Below, in pieces: positions 1-6,707 of a stretch of DNA of 11,835 nucleotides. The stretch covers positions 1-11,835 of the forward strand of contig DBCP01000022.1 in NCBI GenBank assembly GCA_002293105.1, given 5' to 3'. The DNA comes from Bacteroidetes bacterium UBA955 (GTDB lineage: Bacteria > Bacteroidota > Bacteroidia > NS11-12g > UBA955). Positions within the stretch are counted from its first letter, which is position 1; the number at the start of each line of letters is the position of its first letter. The notes beneath the pieces were generated by a model. That model was given only the letters and a program-made list of their open reading frames with translations. It searched no databases and was not told the origin of the DNA. The position numbers and the translations under genes are program-made.

Positions 1-39
1 AAGTTCCCAAGCCCTATCGCTGTAATTTTCCTTTTCCAT
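1..39 (-). CDS. Possible N-terminal fragment of a gene leaving the window
   Basis: An ATG on the minus strand at 39-37 opens a frame that stays open to the window edge, giving 13 residues (MEKENYSDRAWEL). The frame is also open upstream of the ATG for the short distance to the repeat cluster, so the exact start is uncertain. It lies downstream of the susCD terminator, which suits the start of a new transcription unit. The opening (charged, then Arg-Ala-Trp-Glu-Leu) loosely recalls the start of Bacteroidota FecR-type anti-sigma factors, but 13 residues cannot support a family call. No TAnnTTTG element is seen just upstream. Confidence 0.3.
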   Translation of the reverse strand, partial: MEKENYSDRAWEL

Positions 40-71
40 AACTGCAAGTTCTGTACGAGAATATTTAGTAG

Positions 72-106
72 TCGGATGGTTGTCGGATATATCCGATTAT
101 ATCCGA
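72..106. repeat. Cluster of four TCGGAT/ATCCGA hexamers with a 14-bp palindrome
   Basis: TCGGAT occurs at 72-77 and 83-88, and its reverse complement ATCCGA at 91-96 and 101-106. The middle pair forms the perfect palindrome TCGGATATATCCGA (83-96). The last two copies are a direct repeat of ATATCCGATTA-like sequence with a 10-bp period. The cluster sits between the susCD terminator and the possible gene start at 39, so it could be an operator for that gene. This role is inferred from position only. Confidence 0.45.
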
Positions 107-113
107 TTAAATA

Positions 114-157
114 TCAAACGCAGAGGGGCGGCCTAACGGCCGCCCCTCTGCGTTTGA
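114..157 (-). terminator. Strong hairpin, probable terminator of the susC-susD transcript
   Basis: A 20-bp perfect stem (114-133 with 138-157) closes on a four-base TAAC loop. The inner half is very GC-rich. On the minus strand the stem is followed by TATTTAATC, a U-rich but imperfect tail; on the plus strand the following bases are not U-rich. It starts 41 bp past the susD stop codon, which fits termination of the minus-strand operon. Confidence 0.75.
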
Positions 158-197
158 ATCGTTTCGGTGCGACAATCAATCACACCCTTGCAGTAAA

Positions 198-1598
198 TTA
201 TTTACTATCCCACCAAACCTTCTTGTCGGCCAAGTCGTTTACACCAATCGCTCCAGGGAACTTTGAGTTGTACAAACGCTCATCCAAAGAATAAGGATAT
301 CTACGGGCAATTCCTGAAATCAACGCCAATGGTGACGGGCTCAATGACGGCACACCCGTTCTGCGCCAATCGTTGTAAGGTTCAATCATGGAGAAGCCGG
401 ACACATATTTGTGCGTCAAAATCTTTTCCAAAGTGATGCTACCAGCCGTTTCGCTCGCCTGTGCAGTCACATATGCTGCAGGAGCAGGACTGCCAGTTAC
501 CAAATTAACATGCGCCTTGATAGCGTCGTTGTGAGCAGTAGCAGCTGCACCCTTGTTGCCTGCAGCAAACTGCGCTTCTGCTTCGATAAACAACAACTCA
601 ACGTATGTTGCGATTGGCGTTACACTCGTCTGAGACGCAAAGTAAGAACCGAAATCAGAGAGGTTTTTCACTGCCTGACTGCCCAATGCAGCACCTTTGT
701 ACTGACCACTGTCGTTGGTTGTGAAATAATAACCGATGCGTGGGTCGTTGATGCTATTCATAACATCTACCAACTTAGCACCAGCCAACATGTAACCAGA
801 ACGTTCTACTTGTGTGAAAGCATACCACTGGTTATATTCGTTTGCATTGGTACCGAAAATACAATTGGCATCAGCAGCTGAACTTGTGAAACCAGCAGCT
901 TTCGCTTTGGCTACATAATCCAACGCCTTTGTGTGCCAGTTTGCATCACGGTTGCTGATACGCATCGCATAACGCGCCTTGATGGCATAAGCCAACGCCT
1001 TCCACTTTCCAGCGTCACCACCGTAAATGAAATCATCAGAACCTGGAGCCAATGCATTGTCGGGCTTATCCAACAACACAACAGCCTCATCCAACATGGT
1101 CTGAATCGCAGCGATGATGCTCTCTTGTGAATCGTATTTGGCGCTGTAATTTCCAGCCTCACCATCCAACGCTTCTGTCCATGGAATATCGCCCCACATA
1201 TCGGTAGCAACACCCAACATCAACGCGCTCATTACCTTCGCCATACCTTGGTATGCTGGATTACCGTCACCCGCCGCTTTTTCCAACAAGCGCATGTTCT
1301 TCAATCCACCCTGGTAAATCACTCCCCACTCGTTCTCAATATCGCCCTCATCAATGATGTAAGCGCCTTGATCCAAAGACTGGTTAGAAACACCCTCGCT
1401 GTGTTGTGCCCACATACTGGTATTCCTTGACAATGAACCACCATAGGTTGCAAACACTGCCAACTGGCATGCGCTATTCAACAAAGCCGGGTTGGCTTCG
1501 CCAGGGGCGTTTGGAGACACTTCGTGTCCAGAAACCCACTTCTTACAAGAAGTGAACAAAACCGCGGTTCCTAATATAATTGCAAATAATTTTTTCAT
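198..1598 (-). CDS. SusD/RagB-family nutrient-binding outer-membrane lipoprotein
   Basis: This is the surface lipoprotein partner of the adjacent SusC, expected to cap the SusC barrel and capture an oligomeric nutrient before import. The 466-residue protein begins with a lipoprotein signal (MKKLFAIILG, lipobox ending at Cys18). A conserved segment at about 116-144 (YQGMAK, then DMWGDIPWTEAL) and a C-terminal NDWRRTG motif (about 409-415), followed by RRYPYS (about 432-437), match the SusD-like_2 type rather than classical starch SusD. The length fits that type and the frame is intact. It starts 21 bp after the susC stop, so the two are co-transcribed. No glycosidase, peptidase or other degradative gene lies nearby, so I cannot name the substrate. 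Family is confident; ligand is unknown. Confidence 0.93.
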   Translation of the reverse strand: MKKLFAIILGTAVLFTSCKKWVSGHEVSPNAPGEANPALLNSACQLAVFATYGGSLSRNTSMWAQHSEGVSNQSLDQGAYIIDEGDIENEWGVIYQGGLKNMRLLEKAAGDGNPAYQGMAKVMSALMLGVATDMWGDIPWTEALDGEAGNYSAKYDSQESIIAAIQTMLDEAVVLLDKPDNALAPGSDDFIYGGDAGKWKALAYAIKARYAMRISNRDANWHTKALDYVAKAKAAGFTSSAADANCIFGTNANEYNQWYAFTQVERSGYMLAGAKLVDVMNSINDPRIGYYFTTNDSGQYKGAALGSQAVKNLSDFGSYFASQTSVTPIATYVELLFIEAEAQFAAGNKGAAATAHNDAIKAHVNLVTGSPAPAAYVTAQASETAGSITLEKILTHKYVSGFSMIEPYNDWRRTGVPSLSPSPLALISGIARRYPYSLDERLYNSKFPGAIGVNDLADKKVWWDSK

Positions 1599-1619
1599 CT
1601 TTTTATCCTTTCTTAAGAA

Positions 1620-4600
1620 TTAGATACCCAATTTGATGTTAAACATAAACGACTTCAAACCGGGGTTGTTAAAGTAATCAAAGCCACCAATGTTTGAGCT
1701 CGCACCAGTCAAGCTGGTCTCAGGATCAACACCGGGATACTTGGTGCTTAACCACAAGTTACGACCAACAACACCCAAATCAACATAGCTCAAATTTTTG
1801 TTGCCTTTCAAGTTGATTCTGTAGCTAACGCCCAATTCGCGCAAACGTACCCATGATCCGTCATAAACAGCCATTTCCGCTGAGCTTCCAGGACCATCAC
1901 CCAAATAGGAGCGGTAGTAGTTGAACGCGTTAATCGGTCTTGCGTTATCTGCAAATGTCAACTCACTTTCGTTGGTGATCAAACCCGTCTTAGAATCATA
2001 CTTAGGCGTACCTGCAATAATGCGCTTGCCTTCAATAATCTTGGTTTCGTCGCGGTTTTCAGATTCTGCAACGATTCCGTACTGTGACATACGAGCGTAT
2101 GTTCCACACCAGATATCGCCACCCTTACGTACATCAATCAACGCAGTAATGTTCAAACCTTTTACGTTCAACGTGTTGCGCAAAGAACCAATCCAATCTG
2201 GGTATGGGTTACCAATGTTACCACGGGTGTTGTTCAACACAGGCAAACCGTTCGCACCAATGATCATCGAACCATCAGAGTGACGCAAAATGCGAGATCC
2301 GTACATAGAACCATATGACTGGCCTACAATCGCGTAAGAACCAATGCTTGCAAAAGCCGATTCAATGTTGATTTCATCTACACCAGGAGCCAAAGACAAC
2401 ACTTCGTTTTTGTTCATACCGAAGTTTGCTGCAATTTCCCAAGTCAAGTTTTTGTTCTTGATGGCAGTAACACCTAACATCAATTCAACCCCCTTGTTGG
2501 TCATTGAACCAGAGTTCTGACGAACGCTACCATAGCCTGAAGAAGCGGCCAAAGGCATGCTCACCAACAAGTCGGTTGATTTTTGTTCGTACAGTGTCAA
2601 ATCAATGGTCAAACGACTGTCAAACATGCGAACATCAAAACCAAGCTCTGTGCTAGTTCTGCGCTCAGGCATCAAACCTTGGTTACCCAAGCCGTTGCCT
2701 TGTCCGAATCCGTTTTGACCCAAGTAAGGAAAGCCCAATCCTCCGGTGAAACCATCGGTGAACAAAGGCTGACCATAATAAGTACGAGTAGCATAGGCAG
2801 GAGGGTTGATACCTGCTTGTGCATAAGCAACACGCATTTTACCAAATGAAATCAATCCGCCCTTATCCATCAATTCAGAGAATACCAATGAACCACTTAC
2901 AGAAGGATAGAAGAAGCTACTTTTCTTGTTACCGAAAGTAGATGCCCATTCGTTACGACCACTCGCGTTCAAATACAAGAAGTTCTTGAAAGCAAATTCT
3001 GCACCTCCAAAAATCGCTGCGTTCTTGGTGGTACCATACCCTTGAGATGCATATAAGTTAGAAGCATTGCTCAAGTTATAGAAGTTTGGAACTGCCAAGT
3101 CACGACCGCGCAAATATTGATCGCTAGAAGTACGCGTATTCAAGTTATTACCCAAAGTCACATTCACAGAGAGGTCTTCGTTAATGTTGCGATTTGCATT
3201 TAACACCAAGTCGCTGTATACCTCTTTGTAGCGCAATACGTTCTGAGAAACTTCACCACCGGGTGAGTTGTCAGGCTGCCAAGAACCAACCGCAAAAATT
3301 TGCTGACGGCTATCTGTGTATTGGTCAGTACCCACACGATAATTTACACTCAACCAGTCCAAAGGCTTGTATTGTGCATTCACGTTACCAATGATGCGGT
3401 TTACATCATCCGTAAAGGGGTTGCGGTATACGGTCCAATATGGGTTGTCGTAAATTGGGAAATATTGGTGTTGTGTTCCGTCGGCATTGGTGTAACCATC
3501 TGCACCTGCACCACCTGCCAAATCAAAGTCAGCAGGAGCACGCATCAAGCCCAACATAACGCCCGACAAGTTAGAGCCGTTTTGAGCGCGTGTACCCCCT
3601 GAATTGATCAAGTTTACACTGCTTCCAACGCTCAATTTATCTGTAACACGACTATCCGTATTCACACGAATAGTGGTACGCTCAAACGAAGTATTTGGAA
3701 CGATACCATCCTGTTGAGTGTTACCCACAGAGAACCGCGCACTGGTGTTTTCTCCATTCACGGTGATTCCCAAGTTGTTGGTCATTGACATGGCCGTTTT
3801 GAAGAAATTACCCGCATTGTCAAACGACTTGCCATCAGCAATTTTAGGGCCCCATGAGTTAGGGGTGGTTGCAGAAGATCCCACATCTACCAAGGTCCAA
3901 CCTGGAGGGATGGTTCCTGTAAAATTCTTCTTTACACCGGCAGAATCGATTTTCTGTCCACCACCACCAAGTCCTTGTCCGTAGGCAAATTGCTTTTCTG
4001 GCAACTTGTTCACTTTTGACCAATCCATGGTACTAGAAAACTCGGCACTGAAACGCTTTCCACCTTTTTGACCACGCTTGGTAGTAATGATGATGGCACC
4101 GTTCGCACCGCGCACACCATACAAAGAAGCGGCGGCTGGGCCTTTCAATACGGTGATGTTCTCAATGTCGTCGGGGTTAATGTCCACCGCACGGTTAGAG
4201 TTGTTTACACCCTGTAAATTTGAGTTGAAAGGATAATCACCAGCGGTACTTTGATCAGTACTGTTGTCGATAGGTACCCCATCAACCACAAACAAAGGTT
4301 GGTTGTTTCCTGTAAACGTAGCAGCACCACGCAACAAGATTCTTGAGCTTGCACCAGGCGTGCCCGATGAACTCGTCACCAGCGCTCCTGCTACTTTAGA
4401 ACTCAATGCTTGAACAACGTTCTGCTCACCTGATCCTACAAGTTCTTTTCCTTTTACAGATTGAACCGCGTAACCCAAGGAGCGTTGTTGTTTTTTGATA
4501 CCCAAGGCGGTTACCACCACCTCTTCCACCCTTCCGGTGTCTGTGGCAGACCCCGCTGTTTGCGCATTCACAGACGCAAGAGAGGATGTCAGGACCACGG

Positions 4601-4637
4601 CCGCCGTTAAAGGCTTGAGTAATTCTTTAAATTTCAT
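1620..4637 (-). CDS. SusC/RagA-family TonB-dependent outer-membrane transporter
   Basis: This 1005-residue outer-membrane barrel imports a substrate handed over by SusD, using energy from TonB. A Sec signal peptide covers about 1-25 (cleavage likely after VNA). A TonB-box-like EEVVVTALG follows at about 38-46, then the plug domain (about 50-190) with the family signature LFVVDGVPIDNS at 115-126 and the NITVLKGPAAASLYG segment at about 160-174. The rest is barrel, ending in a typical hydrophobic C-terminal strand (MFNIKLGI). Most SusC proteins have an additional carboxypeptidase-D-like domain of about 80 residues between signal peptide and TonB box. Here the mature protein goes almost straight into the TonB box, so that domain is absent. 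The frame is uninterrupted and susD follows directly. Confidence 0.95.
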   Translation of the reverse strand: MKFKELLKPLTAAVVLTSSLASVNAQTAGSATDTGRVEEVVVTALGIKKQQRSLGYAVQSVKGKELVGSGEQNVVQALSSKVAGALVTSSSGTPGASSRILLRGAATFTGNNQPLFVVDGVPIDNSTDQSTAGDYPFNSNLQGVNNSNRAVDINPDDIENITVLKGPAAASLYGVRGANGAIIITTKRGQKGGKRFSAEFSSTMDWSKVNKLPEKQFAYGQGLGGGGQKIDSAGVKKNFTGTIPPGWTLVDVGSSATTPNSWGPKIADGKSFDNAGNFFKTAMSMTNNLGITVNGENTSARFSVGNTQQDGIVPNTSFERTTIRVNTDSRVTDKLSVGSSVNLINSGGTRAQNGSNLSGVMLGLMRAPADFDLAGGAGADGYTNADGTQHQYFPIYDNPYWTVYRNPFTDDVNRIIGNVNAQYKPLDWLSVNYRVGTDQYTDSRQQIFAVGSWQPDNSPGGEVSQNVLRYKEVYSDLVLNANRNINEDLSVNVTLGNNLNTRTSSDQYLRGRDLAVPNFYNLSNASNLYASQGYGTTKNAAIFGGAEFAFKNFLYLNASGRNEWASTFGNKKSSFFYPSVSGSLVFSELMDKGGLISFGKMRVAYAQAGINPPAYATRTYYGQPLFTDGFTGGLGFPYLGQNGFGQGNGLGNQGLMPERRTSTELGFDVRMFDSRLTIDLTLYEQKSTDLLVSMPLAASSGYGSVRQNSGSMTNKGVELMLGVTAIKNKNLTWEIAANFGMNKNEVLSLAPGVDEINIESAFASIGSYAIVGQSYGSMYGSRILRHSDGSMIIGANGLPVLNNTRGNIGNPYPDWIGSLRNTLNVKGLNITALIDVRKGGDIWCGTYARMSQYGIVAESENRDETKIIEGKRIIAGTPKYDSKTGLITNESELTFADNARPINAFNYYRSYLGDGPGSSAEMAVYDGSWVRLRELGVSYRINLKGNKNLSYVDLGVVGRNLWLSTKYPGVDPETSLTGASSNIGGFDYFNNPGLKSFMFNIKLGI

Positions 4638-4814
4638 AGGCTATTTATAATGGTTTAACAAACAATTGTAGTTAACATTATGTAAATAATCAATAAAATC
4701 CGATGAAATATTTTGTAAAATCTGAATTTTTTATGCACATCTAAAACTTTGTGAACGATTGTGTTGGGTGCATAAACGACCCTCGATTTTGTTTTTACGA
4801 CGTGTTGGCGCAAA
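4638..4814 (-). promoter_or_regulatory. AT-rich 5' region of susC, probable promoter region
   Basis: This gap separates the susC start from the terminator of the preceding cluster, so the susCD promoter must lie here if the operon has its own. The best -7 candidate on the minus strand is ATTGTTTG (4666-4659), which fits only the TTTG half of TAnnTTTG. A TTG lies 24 bp upstream (4693-4691). The match is poor. The region also holds a 9-bp inverted repeat (4730-4776) and one ATCCGAT (4698-4704), a hexamer that also recurs at the left edge of the window. Confidence 0.35.
4730..4776. repeat. 9-bp inverted repeat upstream of susC
   Basis: TTTATGCAC (4730-4738) is the exact reverse complement of GTGCATAAA (4768-4776), with a 29-bp spacer. 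It lies about 90 to 140 bp upstream of the susC start codon. It could be a binding site for a regulator or a stem in a leader RNA. Nothing else in the sequence decides between these or a chance match. Confidence 0.35.
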
Positions 4815-4840
4815 AAAAAGGCGCCAAATGGCGCCTTTTT
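4815..4840 (-). terminator. Rho-independent terminator after the acyl-CoA dehydrogenase gene
   Basis: GGCGCC (4820-4825) and GGCGCC (4830-4835) pair across an AAAT loop, extended by five A-T pairs to an 11-bp stem. On the minus strand the transcript ends in a run of eight U (complement of 4812-4819). On the plus strand it also ends in five U. It lies 20 bp past the stop codon at 4861 and insulates susCD from the upstream cluster. Confidence 0.88.
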
Positions 4841-4860
4841 ACTATCTCAACAAATTGCTT

Positions 4861-6003
4861 TTATTTTAAAATGTCCCGAGATATAACCACCCTCTGAACC
4901 TCACTCGTTCCCTCGTAAATTTGGGTGATTTTTGCATCGCGCATCATTCGCTCGACATGGTATTCCTTCACATAACCATAACCACCATGAATTTGTACCG
5001 CTTCAACCGCTGTTTTCATAGCCACTTCTGAAGCAAACAACTTAGCCATAGAACTTGCACGATCATAATTCATGTGCTCGTCCTTCATCCAAGCCGCCTT
5101 TAAACACAACAAACGCGCGGCTTCAATTTCTGTAGCCATGTCAGCCAACTTAAATGCAATTGCCTGGTGATTCATGATTTCTGTGCCAAACGCTTTGCGC
5201 TCTTTTGAATATTTCAACGACAGCTCATACGCACCACTGGCGATGCCTAGCGCTTGAGCGGCAATACCTATTCGACCTCCACTCAACACCTTCATTGCAA
5301 ACTTAAACCCAAACCCGTCTTCCCCGATGCGATTTGCCTTAGGCACCTTCACATCTTGAAACATAATACTGTGTGTGTCGCTACCCCGAATTCCCAACTT
5401 GTCTTCCTTCTTGCCTACAGTAACACCATCCCACGCTTTTTCTACGATAAACGCGTTGATGCCCTTGTGTTTTTTATCTACATCGGTTTGAGCAATTACC
5501 AAGTAATAACTCGCTGAATTTCCATTGGTTATCCAGTTTTTGGTGCCATTCATCAAGTAATAATCACCCATATCAACCGCCGTTGTGCGCTGGCTCGTTG
5601 CGTCGCTACCCGCCTCTGGTTCACTTAACAAAAACGCACCGATTTTCTGTCCGCTTGCCAACTCAACCAAATATTTCATTTTTTGCTCCTCAGTGCCGTA
5701 CGCTTCCAAGCCCCAGCAAACCAAAGAGTTGTTTACGCTCATACAAACACTGGCAGATGCATCAATCTTCGAAATCTCTTCCATCGCCAATACATAAGAA
5801 ATGGTATCCATTCCACCGCCACCATACTTTGGGTCAACCATCATGCCCATAAACCCCAACTCACCCATCTTCTTGATTTGCTCGTAAGGGAACTTCTGTT
5901 CGTTATCACGCTCGATTACGCCGGGCAACAACTCGGTTTGTGCAAAATCGCGTGCCGCTTGCTGCACCGCCAAATGCTCTTCTGTCAATTCAAAATTCAT
6001 CAT
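4861..6003 (-). CDS. Acyl-CoA dehydrogenase (short/medium-chain type)
   Basis: This cytoplasmic FAD flavoprotein oxidises an acyl-CoA to the trans-2-enoyl-CoA and passes electrons to an electron-transfer flavoprotein. At 380 residues it has the usual length for the butyryl/short-chain group. The family signature FLLSEPEAGSDA is at 124-135, TKNWITNG follows at about 154-161, and the C-terminal IYEGTSE places the catalytic glutamate at Glu364. The C-terminal HGGYGY motif and flavin-contacting region are intact. The start gives MMNFELTEEH; Met2 is an equally possible initiator. It is 36 bp downstream of iscX, with a possible -7 element (TAATTTTG, 6033-6026) in the gap, so it may be read from its own promoter as well as from the ferredoxin-iscX transcript. 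Chain-length preference cannot be read from the sequence. Confidence 0.95.
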   Translation of the reverse strand: MMNFELTEEHLAVQQAARDFAQTELLPGVIERDNEQKFPYEQIKKMGELGFMGMMVDPKYGGGGMDTISYVLAMEEISKIDASASVCMSVNNSLVCWGLEAYGTEEQKMKYLVELASGQKIGAFLLSEPEAGSDATSQRTTAVDMGDYYLMNGTKNWITNGNSASYYLVIAQTDVDKKHKGINAFIVEKAWDGVTVGKKEDKLGIRGSDTHSIMFQDVKVPKANRIGEDGFGFKFAMKVLSGGRIGIAAQALGIASGAYELSLKYSKERKAFGTEIMNHQAIAFKLADMATEIEAARLLCLKAAWMKDEHMNYDRASSMAKLFASEVAMKTAVEAVQIHGGYGYVKEYHVERMMRDAKITQIYEGTSEVQRVVISRDILK

Positions 6004-6025
6004 GTTATCTTGATATAATTCAATG

Positions 6026-6033
6026 CAAAATTA
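6026..6033 (-). promoter_or_regulatory. Possible -7 promoter element for the acyl-CoA dehydrogenase
   Basis: TAATTTTG on the minus strand (6033-6026) fits the Bacteroidota -7 consensus TAnnTTTG and ends 22 bp before the start codon. No TTG is found at the expected -33 position, so this is a half match. Confidence 0.35.
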
Positions 6034-6039
6034 CTCTTT

Positions 6040-6276
6040 TTACTGATTATCTCTCCACTCGTATACCCACTGGGCTTGGATCATTTCCAAATGTCCCTCG
6101 TTGCTATCCTCGCGCTTGCCTTCAAAATTGGGTATCTCTAACACCCATTCCAATAGCTCTGTAAAGCGAATGCGATAAATTTTGGCCTCTGAAAAATCGT
6201 CGCCAAATCGCTCATACAATTTCATCGCGATGTCTTCGTAATCAGACCACTTTATTGGGGGTTCGTACATTTCCAT
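6040..6276 (-). CDS. iscX: IscX-like Fe-S cluster assembly protein
   Basis: IscX is a small acidic protein that binds the cysteine desulfurase IscS and iron and modulates Fe-S cluster assembly (known from E. coli). This 78-residue protein carries the family pattern: KWSDYEDIAMKLYERF near the start (about 9-24), then IRFTELLEWV (about 36-45) and a C-terminal WVYEW stretch. It is about 12 residues longer than the E. coli protein, with a short N-terminal lead and an extra linker. It starts 10 bp after the ferredoxin stop codon. The fdx-iscX order matches the end of the proteobacterial isc operon, but the other isc genes are not in this window. Confidence 0.88.
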   Translation of the reverse strand: MEMYEPPIKWSDYEDIAMKLYERFGDDFSEAKIYRIRFTELLEWVLEIPNFEGKREDSNEGHLEMIQAQWVYEWRDNQ

Positions 6277-6286
6277 TTTCTTCGTT

Positions 6287-6616
6287 TTAATGTCCGATAA
6301 TGCCGCTCTGATCAGGAATTCTCACAACCAAATCGCCCTCTTCGGCCAATTTACATTGACAAGCCAACCGACTATTATACTTGGGGTTTCTGGCCCGGTC
6401 TACATACTCCTCCTCGCGATCACTCATGTCTGGTAGCAACTCCTCGCCCTGCTCAACATAAACATGACACGTGGAACAACCGCAAACACCACCACAATTG
6501 TGGTTTAAGTGAATCTCGTTATCCAAAGCCACCTCCAAAATCGACTCACCCTCAAAAATTTCAACCGTAACGTCGCCACGGTTCTTTTCTTCAAACTGAA
6601 AGGTAATCTTTGCCAT
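6287..6616 (-). CDS. fdx: Adrenodoxin-type [2Fe-2S] ferredoxin
   Basis: This small electron carrier probably supplies electrons for Fe-S cluster assembly, by analogy with isc-operon Fdx. The 109-residue protein shows the adrenodoxin spacing Cys41-x5-Cys47-x2-Cys50 and a fourth ligand in SRLACQC, most likely Cys86. Cys45 and Cys88 are extra cysteines. I chose the ATG at 6616 (MAKITFQFEE) because it gives the family's usual N-terminus and length. The same frame is open to 6733 and would add 39 residues, but that extension overlaps the divergent nusB start, has no family resemblance and would run through the likely promoters. A -7 element (6632-6625) ends 8 bp upstream of the chosen start. iscX follows directly. 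Confidence 0.93.
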   Translation of the reverse strand: MAKITFQFEEKNRGDVTVEIFEGESILEVALDNEIHLNHNCGGVCGCSTCHVYVEQGEELLPDMSDREEEYVDRARNPKYNSRLACQCKLAEEGDLVVRIPDQSGIIGH

Positions 6617-6624
6617 ATGCGCTG

Positions 6625-6632
6625 CAAAATTA
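6625..6632 (-). promoter_or_regulatory. Candidate -7 element for fdx-iscX
   Basis: TAATTTTG on the minus strand matches TAnnTTTG and ends 8 bp before the fdx ATG. Transcription would begin only a few bases upstream of the start codon. No clear TTG lies at -33. It supports the short fdx start over the longer open frame. Confidence 0.45.
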
Positions 6633-6661
6633 ACACTTCCCATTGGGTTTGGTACACGAAT

Positions 6662-6695
6662 TTGTGGAAATAATCTGAGGATTTTTGTATCTTTG
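6662..6695 (+). promoter_or_regulatory. Candidate nusB promoter (TTG-N23-TATCTTTG)
   Basis: TATCTTTG at 6688-6695 matches the Bacteroidota -7 consensus exactly. TTG at 6662-6664 lies 23 bp upstream, at the upper limit of the spacing described for Flavobacterium promoters. The -7 element ends 12 bp before the nusB ATG, so the leader would be very short. Confidence 0.65.
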
Positions 6696-6707
6696 TAGCT
6701 CCGTTCT

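Noticed and set aside
193..205. Palindrome GTAAATTATTTAC over the susD stop codon
   Set aside because: It has only six-base AT-rich arms and a one-base centre, so it is easily expected by chance and too weak for a terminator next to the far stronger hairpin at 114-157.
411..881. 156-codon plus-strand frame inside susD
   Set aside because: It lies wholly opposite a clear SusD gene, and its Cys/Ser/Thr-rich translation looks like an antisense reading of a coding strand.
4709..4715. TATTTTG on the plus strand in the susC upstream gap, resembling a -7 element
   Set aside because: The spacing is one base short of TAnnTTTG and there is no plus-strand gene downstream of it.
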